The translations under genes were made by a program, and so were the position numbers. This document shows positions 26,241 through 35,490 of a DNA stretch of 64,000 bases, piece by piece. Each line of letters begins with the position of its first letter. Position 1 is the stretch's first letter. Source of the stretch: Cloacibacterium sp047601505 (GTDB lineage: Bacteria; Bacteroidota; Bacteroidia; Flavobacteriales; Weeksellaceae); NCBI RefSeq assembly GCF_047601505.1, contig NZ_JASGJD010000001.1, positions 496,001 through 560,000 on the forward strand. Direction: 5' to 3'. The notes beneath the pieces were generated by a model. The model was not told the origin of the DNA, did no database searches, and worked only from the letters and a program-made list of their open reading frames with translations.

Positions 26241-26441
26241 ATGGATAAAGATACTTTAGTAACCTTAGGAATAATCATGGAAATAGCTTCTGTTGCTATT
26301 TTTACTGTCGCATTTTTTGTCGCTATTTTTTGTAAATTTTATAGAAAAAAAGCATTAATTACAATGATAGTTTGTGTAATCACTTGTATTATTGGATTTG
26401 GAATTTGTGCCAATAATTTTTCTCTTGGTAGAATGAACTAA
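26241..26441 (+). CDS. Small two-helix membrane protein
   Basis: A 66-aa protein with two hydrophobic segments (about 8-31 and 37-56) split by KFYRKK. Similar in size and layout to the preceding small protein but without clear sequence similarity. Unknown function. Confidence 0.45.
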   Translation: MDKDTLVTLGIIMEIASVAIFTVAFFVAIFCKFYRKKALITMIVCVITCIIGFGICANNFSLGRMN

Positions 26442-26507
26442 TTAAAGCAAAAAACTAACTTTGCAATCAAAATATTGTACATATAACTTGTGCAAAATAC
26501 ATTTAAA

Positions 26508-27260
26508 ATGAAAAAAACAATATTCATTACAGGAGCAACTTCGGGAATTGGAAAAGCAACTGCCGAAATTTTTGCAAAACAAGGTCATAGATTAATTATT
26601 TGTGGCAGAAAAAAACAAGTTTTAGAAGATTTGCAAATTCAATTGAGCAATATTACGGAAGTCTATAGTTTAATTTTTGATGTTAGAAATCAAAAAGAAG
26701 TAGAAAATGCAATTAACTCACTTCCCGAAGAATGGAAAAACATAGATGTTCTCATCAATAATGCCGGAAATGCTCATGGTTTAGAACCAATTTCCGATGG
26801 AAATATTGCAGATTGGGATGCGATGATGGACGGAAATGTGAAAGGACTACTCTACGTTTCTCAACCCATTATTAAATTAATGAAAGCTAGAAATTCTGGA
26901 CAAATAGTTAATATTTCTTCCGTTGCTGCCAGACAAACGTATGCCAATGGTGTAGTTTATTGTGCTTCAAAACGAGCTGTGGATGTAATTTCCGAAGGAA
27001 TGCGTCTAGAACTTACCGAATTCGGTATAAAAGTTACCAATATACAACCGGGAGCTGTAGAAACAGATTTTTCTGTGGTAAGATTTAAAGGTGATGATGA
27101 ACGTGCAGCAACTGTTTATGCAGGTTACGAGCCACTAATTGCAGAAGATATTGCTGATGCTATTTCGTATTGTGTAAATGCACCAGACAGAGTTTCTATT
27201 GCAGAATTGTGCATCTATCCAAAAGCGCAAGCAGAACCTAGAACGATTTTTAGGAAATAA
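26508..27260 (+). CDS. SDR-family NADP-dependent oxidoreductase (YdfG-like)
   Basis: A 250-aa short-chain dehydrogenase with TGATSGIGKA at residues 7-16, NNAG near 88, Ser in NISSVAAR, and Tyr/Lys in YCASKRA. The C-terminus IAELCIYPKAQ is typical of the YdfG group (3-hydroxy acid or serine dehydrogenases). The open frame extends 18 bp upstream to another ATG, but MKKTIFITG at 26508 is the family-typical start. Substrate not determinable. Confidence 0.82.
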   Translation: MKKTIFITGATSGIGKATAEIFAKQGHRLIICGRKKQVLEDLQIQLSNITEVYSLIFDVRNQKEVENAINSLPEEWKNIDVLINNAGNAHGLEPISDGNIADWDAMMDGNVKGLLYVSQPIIKLMKARNSGQIVNISSVAARQTYANGVVYCASKRAVDVISEGMRLELTEFGIKVTNIQPGAVETDFSVVRFKGDDERAATVYAGYEPLIAEDIADAISYCVNAPDRVSIAELCIYPKAQAEPRTIFRK

Positions 27261-27279
27261 TATTAAAAACTAATAATGT

Positions 27280-27840
27280 ATGAATTTAGAAAATTTATAT
27301 TTGAAACTAAAACATTGGCAATTGTTCTTAATCTTTTTTTTATCAATGTTTATATTGCAAATAGGAATGATTCCGACACTTATTTTAAGTAAAGAATATA
27401 ATTATTTAGGGATAATTATAGGACTATTTACAGGATTAGGTGTTTTATTATTCTTAGGATGGTTCTATTTTATTATTAAAGGATTAGATAAAAAAATTGA
27501 AAATCAGAATTTAAGAATTTATAAAAAATACTTTCTTTATTTATTGTTATTTCCTGTATTATATTTAACAATAGTACTAAGTGTTTTACCTCAGGGCTTT
27601 ACAATTTCTACAGAAGGAAGTACTGTAAAAACAATTTGGCAGATTTTTATTATTCCAGCTCATTTATTTTCAATGTTTTGTATTTTTTTCATGCTTTATA
27701 AGGCTGCTAAAACAATTAAAACAGTTGAATTGCAAAAAAAAGTTACATTCTCTGATTTTGCAGGAGAATTTTTTCTTTTATGGTTTTCTCCTATTGGAAT
27801 TTGGATTTTACAGCCAAAAATTAACAAATTTGTAGCATGA
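27280..27840 (+). CDS. Hypothetical four-helix membrane protein
   Basis: A 186-aa protein with four hydrophobic segments (about 13-33, 41-66, 85-105 and 122-143). No family recognised. The last 4 bp overlap the tsaB start (ATGA), so the two are co-transcribed and probably coupled. Confidence 0.55.
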   Translation: MNLENLYLKLKHWQLFLIFFLSMFILQIGMIPTLILSKEYNYLGIIIGLFTGLGVLLFLGWFYFIIKGLDKKIENQNLRIYKKYFLYLLLFPVLYLTIVLSVLPQGFTISTEGSTVKTIWQIFIIPAHLFSMFCIFFMLYKAAKTIKTVELQKKVTFSDFAGEFFLLWFSPIGIWILQPKINKFVA

Positions 27841-28520
27841 AAATTTTACACATAGAAACATCCTCAAAAAACTGTTCTGTTGCCATTTCTGATGGCGAAA
27901 AACTATTATGTCTTTGCGAAGAAGTTTCAGAAAATTATAAACAATCAGAATCGTTACACACTTTTGTAGAATGGGCTCTGGAAGGCGCAGAAATTTCTTT
28001 AAAAGATTTAGATGCCGTTTCTTTAGGAAAAGGGCCGGGTTCTTATACAGGTCTTAGAATTGGCGCAGCTTCGGCAAAAGGGTTTTGCTACGGATTGAAA
28101 GTTCCATTAATCGCAACAAATTCTTTAGAAACGATGATAGAGCCTTTTTTAGGCAAAAACTATGATATTGTCGTTCCATTAATCGATGCGAGAAGAATGG
28201 AGGTTTATTGTGCTGTTTTTGATGGAAATTCGGGAGAAATGATTACAGAAACGGAAGCTAAAATTCTAGACGAACAATCTTTTACAGAATTAGAAGGTAA
28301 AAAAGTTCTTTTTGTAGGAGATGGCGCTGCTAAAGCCAAAGATATTTTACAAATTTCTAATGCAGAATTTGATGCAAATATTTATCCTTCGGCAAAATAT
28401 TTAATTAAAAAATCAGTGGAAAAATTCAACCAAAAAGATTTTGAAGATGTGGCATATTTTGAGCCATTTTATTTGAAAGATTTTCATGGTGTGAAGAAAA
28501 AATCTTCTGAAAATTCATAA
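27837..28520 (+). CDS. tsaB: tRNA threonylcarbamoyladenosine biosynthesis protein TsaB
   Basis: A 227-aa ASKHA-fold protein, the non-catalytic partner of TsaD in t6A37 synthesis. Motifs are ILHIETSSKNCSVAI at the N-terminus, GKGPGSYTGLRIG (about 62-74) and DARRMEVYCA near 118. Length is standard. A strong terminator lies beyond its stop. Confidence 0.92.
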   Translation: MKILHIETSSKNCSVAISDGEKLLCLCEEVSENYKQSESLHTFVEWALEGAEISLKDLDAVSLGKGPGSYTGLRIGAASAKGFCYGLKVPLIATNSLETMIEPFLGKNYDIVVPLIDARRMEVYCAVFDGNSGEMITETEAKILDEQSFTELEGKKVLFVGDGAAKAKDILQISNAEFDANIYPSAKYLIKKSVEKFNQKDFEDVAYFEPFYLKDFHGVKKKSSENS

Positions 28521-28525
28521 AAAAT

Positions 28526-28558
28526 AAAGCGAAATTGAAGTTCTCAATTTCGCTTTTT
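28526..28558. terminator. Bidirectional terminator between tsaB and porW/sprE
   Basis: AAAGCGAAATTGA / TCAATTTCGCTTT stem with a 5-base loop, flanked by A-rich and T-rich runs, in the convergent gap. Confidence 0.9.
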
Positions 28559-28560
28559 AA

Positions 28561-31032
28561 TTATTTATCTTTTTTAAGTTCTACAGGTCTCAGAGGTTGT
28601 GGGTCATCTTCTTGTTGCATTTCCTGCAAACTTTTTATTCTGTTATCCTTTTGCATTGGCTTTGCCGGAATATTATTTTGTGGTTGAGTAGCAGTTGGCG
28701 CTGGAACCTGAGGATTTATAGGATTTCCATTGGCGTCAAATTGTTCCACTTTTAAATCGCTTTTCAAATATTCTAGCATTTGTTTCGCTTTTATACCTTC
28801 AGAAGTTTTAGGATAATTCAGCATTAATTGTTCTAACTGAAGAATCATAATCTCTTTTCCAGCAGTTTTTCCGGTGTTAAATGCTTGTAATAAAGTGAAT
28901 TTAGGGATTAAAACATCTTTAGGATATTTTTGTAAAGCTTCATCAATTAGTTTTTTAGAATCTTCATATTTTCCTTCTTCGAAAAGTTGATAAGCCTCAG
29001 CATATTTATTAAGAACTTCTGTATCCGAACTTGTAAATTCTGCTTTTTTAGGATTTTTCACAAATTCTGCGTAAGAAGTATAAGGATATTTCTGCAAAAT
29101 AAGTTGTTTGGCACGTTCTGCAGCATTTGGATTTTTCTCATAATTCATAGAAAAAATCTGGTAAAGTGCTTGTAATTCTGTTTCTTCGTCTGTATTAGAA
29201 TCTACCAAATCATAGAGCGTTTTGGTAGCTAAAGGTGTGTTAGAAAAGAAGTTTTCGTACATTCTGCCTATTCCCAAAGTTGCTGTGTCTCTGTCTTTTT
29301 TAAGAACAGCGAGTTCCTCTGTTTTAGTAGGAATTTTTTCGATATAAAAATCTGGTTCAAATCTTCTAGGATTGGGAGCGGAGTTAATTCCAAGAGCTTC
29401 ATTTTTAAGGTCTTCTATAGAATTTTGTTTGGTAGAAGTTCTCCAGTTGTCTGTTAAAGCTCTGTTTCCCCAAATTTGTTTAAAATCTGAATTCCCTTTA
29501 GAAACGGTAGATAGATTTGCAAAGTAAAAAGTCTTGCTTCCACCGCTGAAATCCATAAAAGAACTGGTATTATTTGTACTATTTAATAAAGCAAAATCTG
29601 TAGTTTCGAATTTGTTATTTTTATTTTTTTCTGCTTTTTTCTTAGCCATTTCGTCTTTGGCTTCTTTGGCTTTTATCGTTTCTATATGTTTGGTAAAATA
29701 AGCAATTTTTTCATCGTTAGACATTTTGGTAAGCTTCAAAATACTATCATTTTTCTTGATGAGATAATAGTTTTTAGAAACTTGTTTTATGTTTTCGGTA
29801 AGAGATTTTAGACTTTCTTTTGCAGGAGGATAATTCATAGCAGCATAGGCAGAATCGTAATAAACACCAGCACTTAAGTAATCATTTTCTTCAAAATGTT
29901 TTTTTCCAATTTCGTAATAAGCAAAACCTCTAATTTGAGAATCCGAAATTTTTTCTTTTACAGATTTTTTAAAATAATCTTGCGCTTCGTCTTTTTTGCC
30001 CGCTTTATTCGCCATCAAACCAAGAGCGTAATAAAATTCGTTCTTTCTGGAGGCGTAAGTTCCTTTTTTACTGATGTTTTCTAAATATTTTTTTGCACCT
30101 TCGTATTCATCATCTTTACCGTTGAAGGTTTTTGCAATTTCGATTTGAGATTTCACTTCAAATTCAAAATTCCTAGCATTTTTATAGGCGGTAACGAAAC
30201 TTTCTCTTGCTTTTTCGTTTTCTCCCAAACTCGCCAGAATTTGACCTCTTAAAAACGCAATTCTGCTTCGTAATTTTTTGTTTTTGTTGAATTTATAAGC
30301 TTCTTCTAATTCGGAGATAGCATCTTCTTTTTTGCCAGATTCTAAGAGCATTTCTGAGTAGAAAACACTCAATAGTTTTTTATCAGATTTTTTTAATTTT
30401 TCTTTTTTTAAATCTCTAAAACTTTCATCAGATTGATAAAAATCTCCCATTTTTCCATAAGCGTAAGCTTCATATATTTTGGCAAGATTTAACCTTTTAT
30501 CTTTAGGAAAATTTTTCTTCAAAGTATTGATGGCGTCTAATGCTTCTAAATTTTTCCCTTGAAATAATCTAGCTTTTGTTAAGAGAATATAAGCATCAAA
30601 AATCTGTTTGTTTTTTTCTTTTCCACCAAAAATCATAGAGTGTTTTTCGATGGCTTTTAAAGCTTTAATTTCTGCAATTTGAAGCGTTCCAGCGCTATTT
30701 CCACCTGCAGAAATGCTATTGTCTGGAGCATCGTCTCTATAAAAATCTGCGGGAGGAACTCCTTCATCATTACCAGAAACACCCAAATTTTCCATTGAAG
30801 AAGCAGAAACTTGTTCTTCGTAGGTTAGCAATTTAATGTAAGGTGCATAAAAATTGTCTTTGTAAGACTTTTCTCTTTGTGTAAGTTCAGATTTTAAGGC
30901 TTCTTTTCCGTTAAAAAGAACGTTGTATTGAGTAGTAAAACCTTGGTATTTTCTATTCACAAAACCATTTTTCCTTGGCGAACATGCCAAGATAACGGTG
31001 AGAGCTAATAGAAAAGGTATATTTTTTTTCAT
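28561..31032 (-). CDS. porW: Type IX secretion system TPR lipoprotein PorW/SprE
   Basis: An 823-aa lipoprotein: signal peptide with lipobox LTVILACS and lipidated Cys at residue 17, then KYQGFTTQYNVLFNGKEAL, the N-terminal signature of PorW/SprE. TPR-like helical repeats run from about 130 to 420 (KAIEKHSMIF onward). A long linker follows, then a second TPR block (about 600-765) and a Pro/Gln-rich tail. In Flavobacteriia this protein is needed for type IX secretion and gliding, linking outer-membrane and periplasmic parts of the machine. Confidence 0.85.
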   Translation of the reverse strand: MKKNIPFLLALTVILACSPRKNGFVNRKYQGFTTQYNVLFNGKEALKSELTQREKSYKDNFYAPYIKLLTYEEQVSASSMENLGVSGNDEGVPPADFYRDDAPDNSISAGGNSAGTLQIAEIKALKAIEKHSMIFGGKEKNKQIFDAYILLTKARLFQGKNLEALDAINTLKKNFPKDKRLNLAKIYEAYAYGKMGDFYQSDESFRDLKKEKLKKSDKKLLSVFYSEMLLESGKKEDAISELEEAYKFNKNKKLRSRIAFLRGQILASLGENEKARESFVTAYKNARNFEFEVKSQIEIAKTFNGKDDEYEGAKKYLENISKKGTYASRKNEFYYALGLMANKAGKKDEAQDYFKKSVKEKISDSQIRGFAYYEIGKKHFEENDYLSAGVYYDSAYAAMNYPPAKESLKSLTENIKQVSKNYYLIKKNDSILKLTKMSNDEKIAYFTKHIETIKAKEAKDEMAKKKAEKNKNNKFETTDFALLNSTNNTSSFMDFSGGSKTFYFANLSTVSKGNSDFKQIWGNRALTDNWRTSTKQNSIEDLKNEALGINSAPNPRRFEPDFYIEKIPTKTEELAVLKKDRDTATLGIGRMYENFFSNTPLATKTLYDLVDSNTDEETELQALYQIFSMNYEKNPNAAERAKQLILQKYPYTSYAEFVKNPKKAEFTSSDTEVLNKYAEAYQLFEEGKYEDSKKLIDEALQKYPKDVLIPKFTLLQAFNTGKTAGKEIMILQLEQLMLNYPKTSEGIKAKQMLEYLKSDLKVEQFDANGNPINPQVPAPTATQPQNNIPAKPMQKDNRIKSLQEMQQEDDPQPLRPVELKKDK

Positions 31033-31122
31033 TCAGGTGTTTTAATAACAAAATTTGCTCACTTTTATTGTGATAAGCAATAAATAACACGTAAAAATAC
31101 TAAAATTTTATGTTAGAATTTC

Positions 31123-31683
31123 TTAGAGATTTAATTCTTTAAAAGTTTTATAAACCAAATGTGTTGGCAAACCCATAATGGTGTAAAAACTGCCATTAAT
31201 TCTAGAAATTTTTGCCATCCCTAGCCATTCTTGTATTCCGTAGCTTCCCGCTTTGTCGAAAGGTTGATAATTTTTGATGTAAAAATCTATTTCTTCATTA
31301 GAAATTTCATCAAATTCTACTTCTGCAACATCTGTTTTGGTGATGATGTTTTCTGATGTTTTAAAAGAAATTCCGGTGTAAACCTGATGTGTTTTTCCAG
31401 ATAAATGTTGCAACATTTCTACCGCTTCTTCCCTATTTTTTGGTTTTCCTAGAACTTTATTTTCAAAAGTGACTACAGTGTCTGCGGTGACTAAAATTTC
31501 GTAATTTTCAATTTTTCTAAAGGCATTTGCTTTAAGTTCAGACAAAAAAGAGGCAATTTTTTCTACTTCTAAATTTTCTGGATAAATTTCGTCACAATTG
31601 ATAGAAACTAATTCAAAAGCGAAGCCTAAATTTTGTAAAAGCTCTTTTCTTCTTGGTGAATTAGAACCGAGTAATATTTTCAT
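31123..31683 (-). CDS. maf: Maf-family nucleoside triphosphate pyrophosphatase
   Basis: A 186-aa house-cleaning pyrophosphatase that hydrolyses non-canonical or methylated NTPs. It has LLGSNSPRRKELL at the N-terminus, ADTVV with the catalytic Asp near residue 69, GKPKNREEA and YTGIS. The DKAGSYGIQ segment matches the dTTP/UTP subgroup. It is followed leftward by porW and preceded by a period-8 repeat element. Confidence 0.9.
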   Translation of the reverse strand: MKILLGSNSPRRKELLQNLGFAFELVSINCDEIYPENLEVEKIASFLSELKANAFRKIENYEILVTADTVVTFENKVLGKPKNREEAVEMLQHLSGKTHQVYTGISFKTSENIITKTDVAEVEFDEISNEEIDFYIKNYQPFDKAGSYGIQEWLGMAKISRINGSFYTIMGLPTHLVYKTFKELNL

Positions 31684-31689
31684 TTTTCT

Positions 31690-31779
31690 TTGTAAAGTTG
31701 TTAATTTGTAAAGTCGTGAAATTGTAATAATAAATTTATTTAAGACGATTTTGCAACTTTACGATTCAGCGATTTTACA
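31690..31779. repeat. Intergenic element of 8-bp units with inverted arms, copy 1
   Basis: The left arm (31690-31729) is five consecutive octamers: TTGTAAAG, TTGTTAAT, TTGTAAAG, TCGTGAAA, TTGTAATA. The right arm (about 31746-31779), read on the minus strand, gives GTAAAATC, GCTGAATC, GTAAAGTT, GCAAAATC, also in 8-bp steps. The arms can pair imperfectly. It reaches to the kdsC stop. Confidence 0.6.
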
Positions 31780-31780
31780 T

Positions 31781-32299
31781 TTAGATACTTTGCGTATCGT
31801 CTTCTTCCCAATTTCCTTGCACTTTCAGCACTTGTTCTATCACATCTCTTACAGCGCCTTTCCCACCAAAAATAGGTGAAATATAATCTGAAATTGCTTT
31901 CACTTCTGCAACAGAATTGGGTGGACAAGCAGAAATCCCAGAAACTTTCATCATTTTAATATCCGGAATATCATCTCCCATGGTTAGAATTTCTTCGTTT
32001 TGTAGGTTGTATTTAGCTTTGAAATCTTCAAATTTTTCTAACTTTTGATGAACTTTAGCATAATAATCTGTAATTCCTAAATAATGAATTCTGTGGCGAA
32101 CCATTGCATCATCTCCACCAGTAATTACTCCAATTTTATAGCCTTTTTTAAGCGCTTTTACTACGGCATAACCGTCTAAAACGTTCATTACTCGGCACAT
32201 ATTTCCTTCGGGTAAAAGGTAAACACTTCCGTCTGTGAAAATGCCGTCCACATCAAAAACAAAGGCTTTTATATTTTTTAATTTTTCTAAATAACTCAT
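31781..32299 (-). CDS. kdsC: KDO-8-phosphate phosphatase family HAD hydrolase
   Basis: A 172-aa HAD-superfamily C0 phosphatase without a cap domain. The nucleophile motif is FDVDGIFTDG (about residues 14-23), ITGGDD holds motif II, the Lys is in KVHQKLEKF, and motif IV is MGDDIPD. The likely reaction is KDO-8-phosphate to KDO for lipopolysaccharide. Neighbouring glycosyltransferases fit envelope glycan synthesis. It is bracketed by period-8 repeat elements. Confidence 0.87.
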   Translation of the reverse strand: MSYLEKLKNIKAFVFDVDGIFTDGSVYLLPEGNMCRVMNVLDGYAVVKALKKGYKIGVITGGDDAMVRHRIHYLGITDYYAKVHQKLEKFEDFKAKYNLQNEEILTMGDDIPDIKMMKVSGISACPPNSVAEVKAISDYISPIFGGKGAVRDVIEQVLKVQGNWEEDDTQSI

Positions 32300-32309
32300 A
32301 TTTTCTAAG

Positions 32310-32379
32310 TTGTAAATTTGTAAAACTGCAAAATTGTAAAGTGAAAAATTACGATTTACGACTTTACAAATAAGCGATT
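32310..32379. repeat. Intergenic element of 8-bp units with inverted arms, copy 2
   Basis: TTGTAAAT, TTGTAAAA, CTGCAAAA, TTGTAAAG follow in register at 32310-32341. The right arm contains TTTACGAC, TTTACAAA, TAAGCGAT, TTTAC in the same 8-bp step. It shares GCGATTTTAC with copy 1. Confidence 0.6.
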
Positions 32380-33135
32380 TTACTCAAAATGATACATTTT
32401 TTTTATCGATTCGTTTAAGGTTTTATAGATTTTTAGTTTTTCTTCGTCGGTAATCAATTGTTCGTGGAGTTCTAGAATTCTGTTGTCTCCTCTTACTGCT
32501 GGTCCTGTTTGCGCTAATTTTGGTTCTAATTCGTGAATTTTCTGCGTAGTTTCATCAATTAATGGTAAAAAATATTCAAACGGAATATTTTGGCTATCAG
32601 AAATTTCCTTGGCTCTTGCAAATAAATGATTGACAAAATTACATGCAAAAACTGCTGTTAAATGAATGTATTTTCGTTTTTCATCATTGGCAAACATTAC
32701 ATTTTTAGAAATTTTTAAAGCTAAATTTTTTAGAATTTCGGCATCTTTTTCGTTTTCGGAATCAATGAAAAAAGGAATTTTTTTGTACTCTAATTTTTTA
32801 GATTTTGAAAAAGTTTGAAGAGGATAAAAGACAGATTTTCTGTAATTTCCAACCAATGCTTCACGTGAAACAGAACCAGAAGTATGCGCTACCAAACAAT
32901 TTTCTTTCTTGATGAATTGAGAAACCTCTGCAATGGAAGAATCACTTACCGAAATAAGATACAAATCTGCATCTGCAATGTTTTCTGTAGAAAAAGGGAT
33001 GCTAAGTTCTTCGGAAATTTTAGAAAGTTCGGCTTTGTTTCTTCCAAAAATTTGAGACACTTCTACTCCACTTTCTTTGAAAGCTTTTGCAAGGTGATAA
33101 GCTACATTTCCGGAACCAATAATTACGATTTGCAT
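32380..33135 (-). CDS. DUF2520/Rossmann-like NAD(P)-binding protein
   Basis: A 251-aa protein with an N-terminal Rossmann motif IIGSGNVAYHLAKAF (about residues 4-18), similar to ProC and F420-dependent NADP reductases. A DUF2520-type helical C-terminal domain follows, with HLTAVFACNFVNHL near residue 160 and LIDETTQKI near 195. Its reaction is not established. It ends beside kdsC, suggesting co-expression. A one-mismatch parS palindrome lies in the coding sequence. Confidence 0.82.
   Translation of the reverse strand: MQIVIIGSGNVAYHLAKAFKESGVEVSQIFGRNKAELSKISEELSIPFSTENIADADLYLISVSDSSIAEVSQFIKKENCLVAHTSGSVSREALVGNYRKSVFYPLQTFSKSKKLEYKKIPFFIDSENEKDAEILKNLALKISKNVMFANDEKRKYIHLTAVFACNFVNHLFARAKEISDSQNIPFEYFLPLIDETTQKIHELEPKLAQTGPAVRGDNRILELHEQLITDEEKLKIYKTLNESIKKMYHFE
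32857..32872. promoter_or_regulatory. parS-like site with one mismatch
   Basis: TGCTTCACGTGAAACA differs from the perfect parS only at the third base. It lies within the DUF2520 gene, about 18 kb from the two perfect sites, and encodes SVSREA there. Confidence 0.5.
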
Positions 33136-33159
33136 ATCACAAAGGTAAGATTTTTGTCT

Positions 33160-34056
33160 TTAAATGTTTTCTACAAAAATCCCTAATTTGTAAATATCTA
33201 AAAACTTGAGAGAAACATTTTTATGAATAAGAATGTATTTTAAAAAGAATTTGTTGATTTTGAAGAATAAAGAAAATATTTTATCTAAACGATATTTTTT
33301 TAGTGTTATATAAAATTTTATGAGCTTTATTTCTGAAATTAAATCTTTGTAATTTGTAGATTTATATAAGAATGATAAGTTTTTTGCTGCTTCTTCGGAT
33401 TTAGTTAAATAATTTAGATTTGTTTCTAAATCTACATTTGTAATAACATTTTCAATATGATTGATATGTATGTTTTTTTCTTTGAGTTGCAAAGAAAAAA
33501 TAAGGTCTTCATAGCCATATTGTTTTAAGTCTTCATTAAATTTTTGGGTTTCAAAAAGTTGTCTTTCAATTAAAAAATTATTGGATTGAAAACTTAGATA
33601 TGGATTTTTTTTTCTTGTTTCTACATGTTGTGACTCTCTAAATTTAGAATAATTCCATCTTAAAATATATTTTCGATGAGGAACGGAATCATTAGGAATT
33701 CTTCCTCCATAGATTACTGTAGAATTGGCATTTTCAGTTATAAAATCGATGTAATTTTTAATGAAATTTTCTGAAATTATTTTAGCATCACAATCCAAAA
33801 AAAGCAAAAAATCTCCTGATGCGTAGTTCAAAAAAAGATTTCTAATTGCAGAACGCCCGATGTTTTTTTCGAGGAAAATAAATTGAGTTACATTATTTTT
33901 TAAGGGTTCGTTAATAGTTACAAATTCTTTTGTTGAAGCATCGTCTATTAAGATAATTTCTGCATTAAGTTTCTGATTTTCAATTTCTTTACTTAAATAA
34001 AAAACCAATTCTCTAACATCAAAATTATAAACCGGAATGCAAACAGAAATTTTCAT
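33160..34056 (-). CDS. Family 2 glycosyltransferase
   Basis: A 298-aa GT-A fold transferase. The N-terminus ISVCIPVYNFDVRELV and IILIDDAS bind the sugar nucleotide, and FLLFLDCDAKI holds the DxD-type metal site. The C-terminal part is Lys-rich and variable. It probably builds surface polysaccharide or lipopolysaccharide. It is 5 bp downstream of the GT9 gene in the same direction. Confidence 0.82.
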   Translation of the reverse strand: MKISVCIPVYNFDVRELVFYLSKEIENQKLNAEIILIDDASTKEFVTINEPLKNNVTQFIFLEKNIGRSAIRNLFLNYASGDFLLFLDCDAKIISENFIKNYIDFITENANSTVIYGGRIPNDSVPHRKYILRWNYSKFRESQHVETRKKNPYLSFQSNNFLIERQLFETQKFNEDLKQYGYEDLIFSLQLKEKNIHINHIENVITNVDLETNLNYLTKSEEAAKNLSFLYKSTNYKDLISEIKLIKFYITLKKYRLDKIFSLFFKINKFFLKYILIHKNVSLKFLDIYKLGIFVENI

Positions 34057-34061
34057 TTTTT

Positions 34062-35027
34062 CTAAATTTTATTCATAATTTCTGAAATTTCTATTTGGTT
34101 AAGACAAGCATAATCTCCTCTATAACAAGGTTTATTGCCAAAAACAGAACAAGGTCTGCATTCTAAATCAGAGATTTCTACAATATCTTTTTCAGATTGT
34201 CCGTAGCCGAGAAATCCCGCAAAATAGTGTGTTGTTCCCCAAACCGACACTACTCTAGTTCCTACCAGACTAGCCAAATGCATATTTGCCGAATCCATAG
34301 AAATCATCACTTCTAATTCTGAAATTTTTTTGAGTTCTTCTTTAAGCGAAAGTTTACCAGCGAGAGAAGTTGTATTTTCAATTTCACTTTCCCATTGTTT
34401 TAGAATTTCCACTTCTTTTTTTCCTCCTCCAAAAAGAAAAACTTCATTCTTTTGAGATAAAATTTTCACCAATTCTAAAGATTTTTCAATAGGAAGCATT
34501 TTACCAAAATGTTGCGCAAAAGGAGCAAATCCAATTCCTGATTTTTGATGAGAATTTTCTGTTAATTGATGAGAAAGTTTCAGCGAGAAACCTAATTTTC
34601 TAAAAACATCTGCATATCGTTCTGGTGTAGATTTCAGAGTTTTTTTTATTTTGTTTTCTTTGCGAGTAAGTTCGTTTTTTTCTTTTCGTCCTTTGTCTAT
34701 TGTAGCGGTTTTTTTTCTTCTCAACTTGAAAAGAATCGTCATTATTTTGGTACGAAGAACATAGTGTAAATCTGCTACAAAAGTTGGTTGGTGTTCTTTA
34801 TTAAGTTTTTTTACCAATTTTCTTAAACCAAAAACACCTTTGTAATCGTCTAAATTTACGCCACAAAAAGTTAGTCTTTCGATGTTTAAAAATAAATCTG
34901 AGAAATTTTTTCTGGATACGAATACAATTTCTACTTGAGGATTCTGTGCCAAAAATTCCTTTAAAACTGGAACAATCATGGCGACATCTCCGAATGCGGA
35001 AAAGCGATATGCTAGAATTTTGGTCAC
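34062..35027 (-). CDS. Family 9 glycosyltransferase (heptosyltransferase-like)
   Basis: A 321-aa GT-B transferase. The N-terminus ILAYRFSAFGDVAMIVPVL is the family start, GIGFAPFAQHFGKMLP is the donor-site segment, and FGGGKKE and MISMDSANMHLASLVG follow. A Cys-rich end (LECRPCSVFGNKPCYRGDYACL) is typical of heptosyltransferase-like proteins. Likely role in LPS core synthesis. It overlaps sufE by 4 bp. Confidence 0.87.
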   Translation of the reverse strand: MTKILAYRFSAFGDVAMIVPVLKEFLAQNPQVEIVFVSRKNFSDLFLNIERLTFCGVNLDDYKGVFGLRKLVKKLNKEHQPTFVADLHYVLRTKIMTILFKLRRKKTATIDKGRKEKNELTRKENKIKKTLKSTPERYADVFRKLGFSLKLSHQLTENSHQKSGIGFAPFAQHFGKMLPIEKSLELVKILSQKNEVFLFGGGKKEVEILKQWESEIENTTSLAGKLSLKEELKKISELEVMISMDSANMHLASLVGTRVVSVWGTTHYFAGFLGYGQSEKDIVEISDLECRPCSVFGNKPCYRGDYACLNQIEISEIMNKI

Positions 35028-35443
35028 GATTTTAATTGAAAAGCTACTGCGTAGAATTTAATTTGCTTAGTCATTGCCATTAATCCATTGGCTCTGGATG
35101 GTGATAAAAACTCTTGTAAACCAATTTTTGCAATAAAATCAAAATCAGAATCCAAGATTTCTTTTGTAGTATGTCCGCTGTAAATTCTCACCAAAAGAGA
35201 TACAATTCCTTTGGGAAGAATGCCGTCTGAATCTGCATTAAAAAACAATTTACCATCTTTGAATTCGGCATCTAACCATACTTTAGACTGACAACCTTTT
35301 ATAAGATTTTCCTCCGTTTTTTTATCTTCGGCTAAACCTTTCAGTTCTTTTCCAAGGTCTATAATGTATTCGTATTTTTGTTCCCAATCGTCTAGAAATT
35401 CGAATTCATCTATTAATTCTTGTTGTTTTTCTTGTATTGTCAT
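35024..35443 (-). CDS. sufE: SufE-family sulfur acceptor
   Basis: A 139-aa protein that accepts persulfide from the SufS cysteine desulfurase for Fe-S cluster assembly. The active Cys is in IKGCQSKVWL (about residue 49), with GILPKGIVSLLVRIYSG and LSPSRANGL following. The partner sufS is not in the window. It overlaps the GT9 gene by 4 bp, an unusual operon neighbour. Confidence 0.93.
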   Translation of the reverse strand: MTIQEKQQELIDEFEFLDDWEQKYEYIIDLGKELKGLAEDKKTEENLIKGCQSKVWLDAEFKDGKLFFNADSDGILPKGIVSLLVRIYSGHTTKEILDSDFDFIAKIGLQEFLSPSRANGLMAMTKQIKFYAVAFQLKS

Positions 35444-35490
35444 GGTACAAAGTTAATGATTTTGGAAAAATTGTGTATAAAATAAAAATA

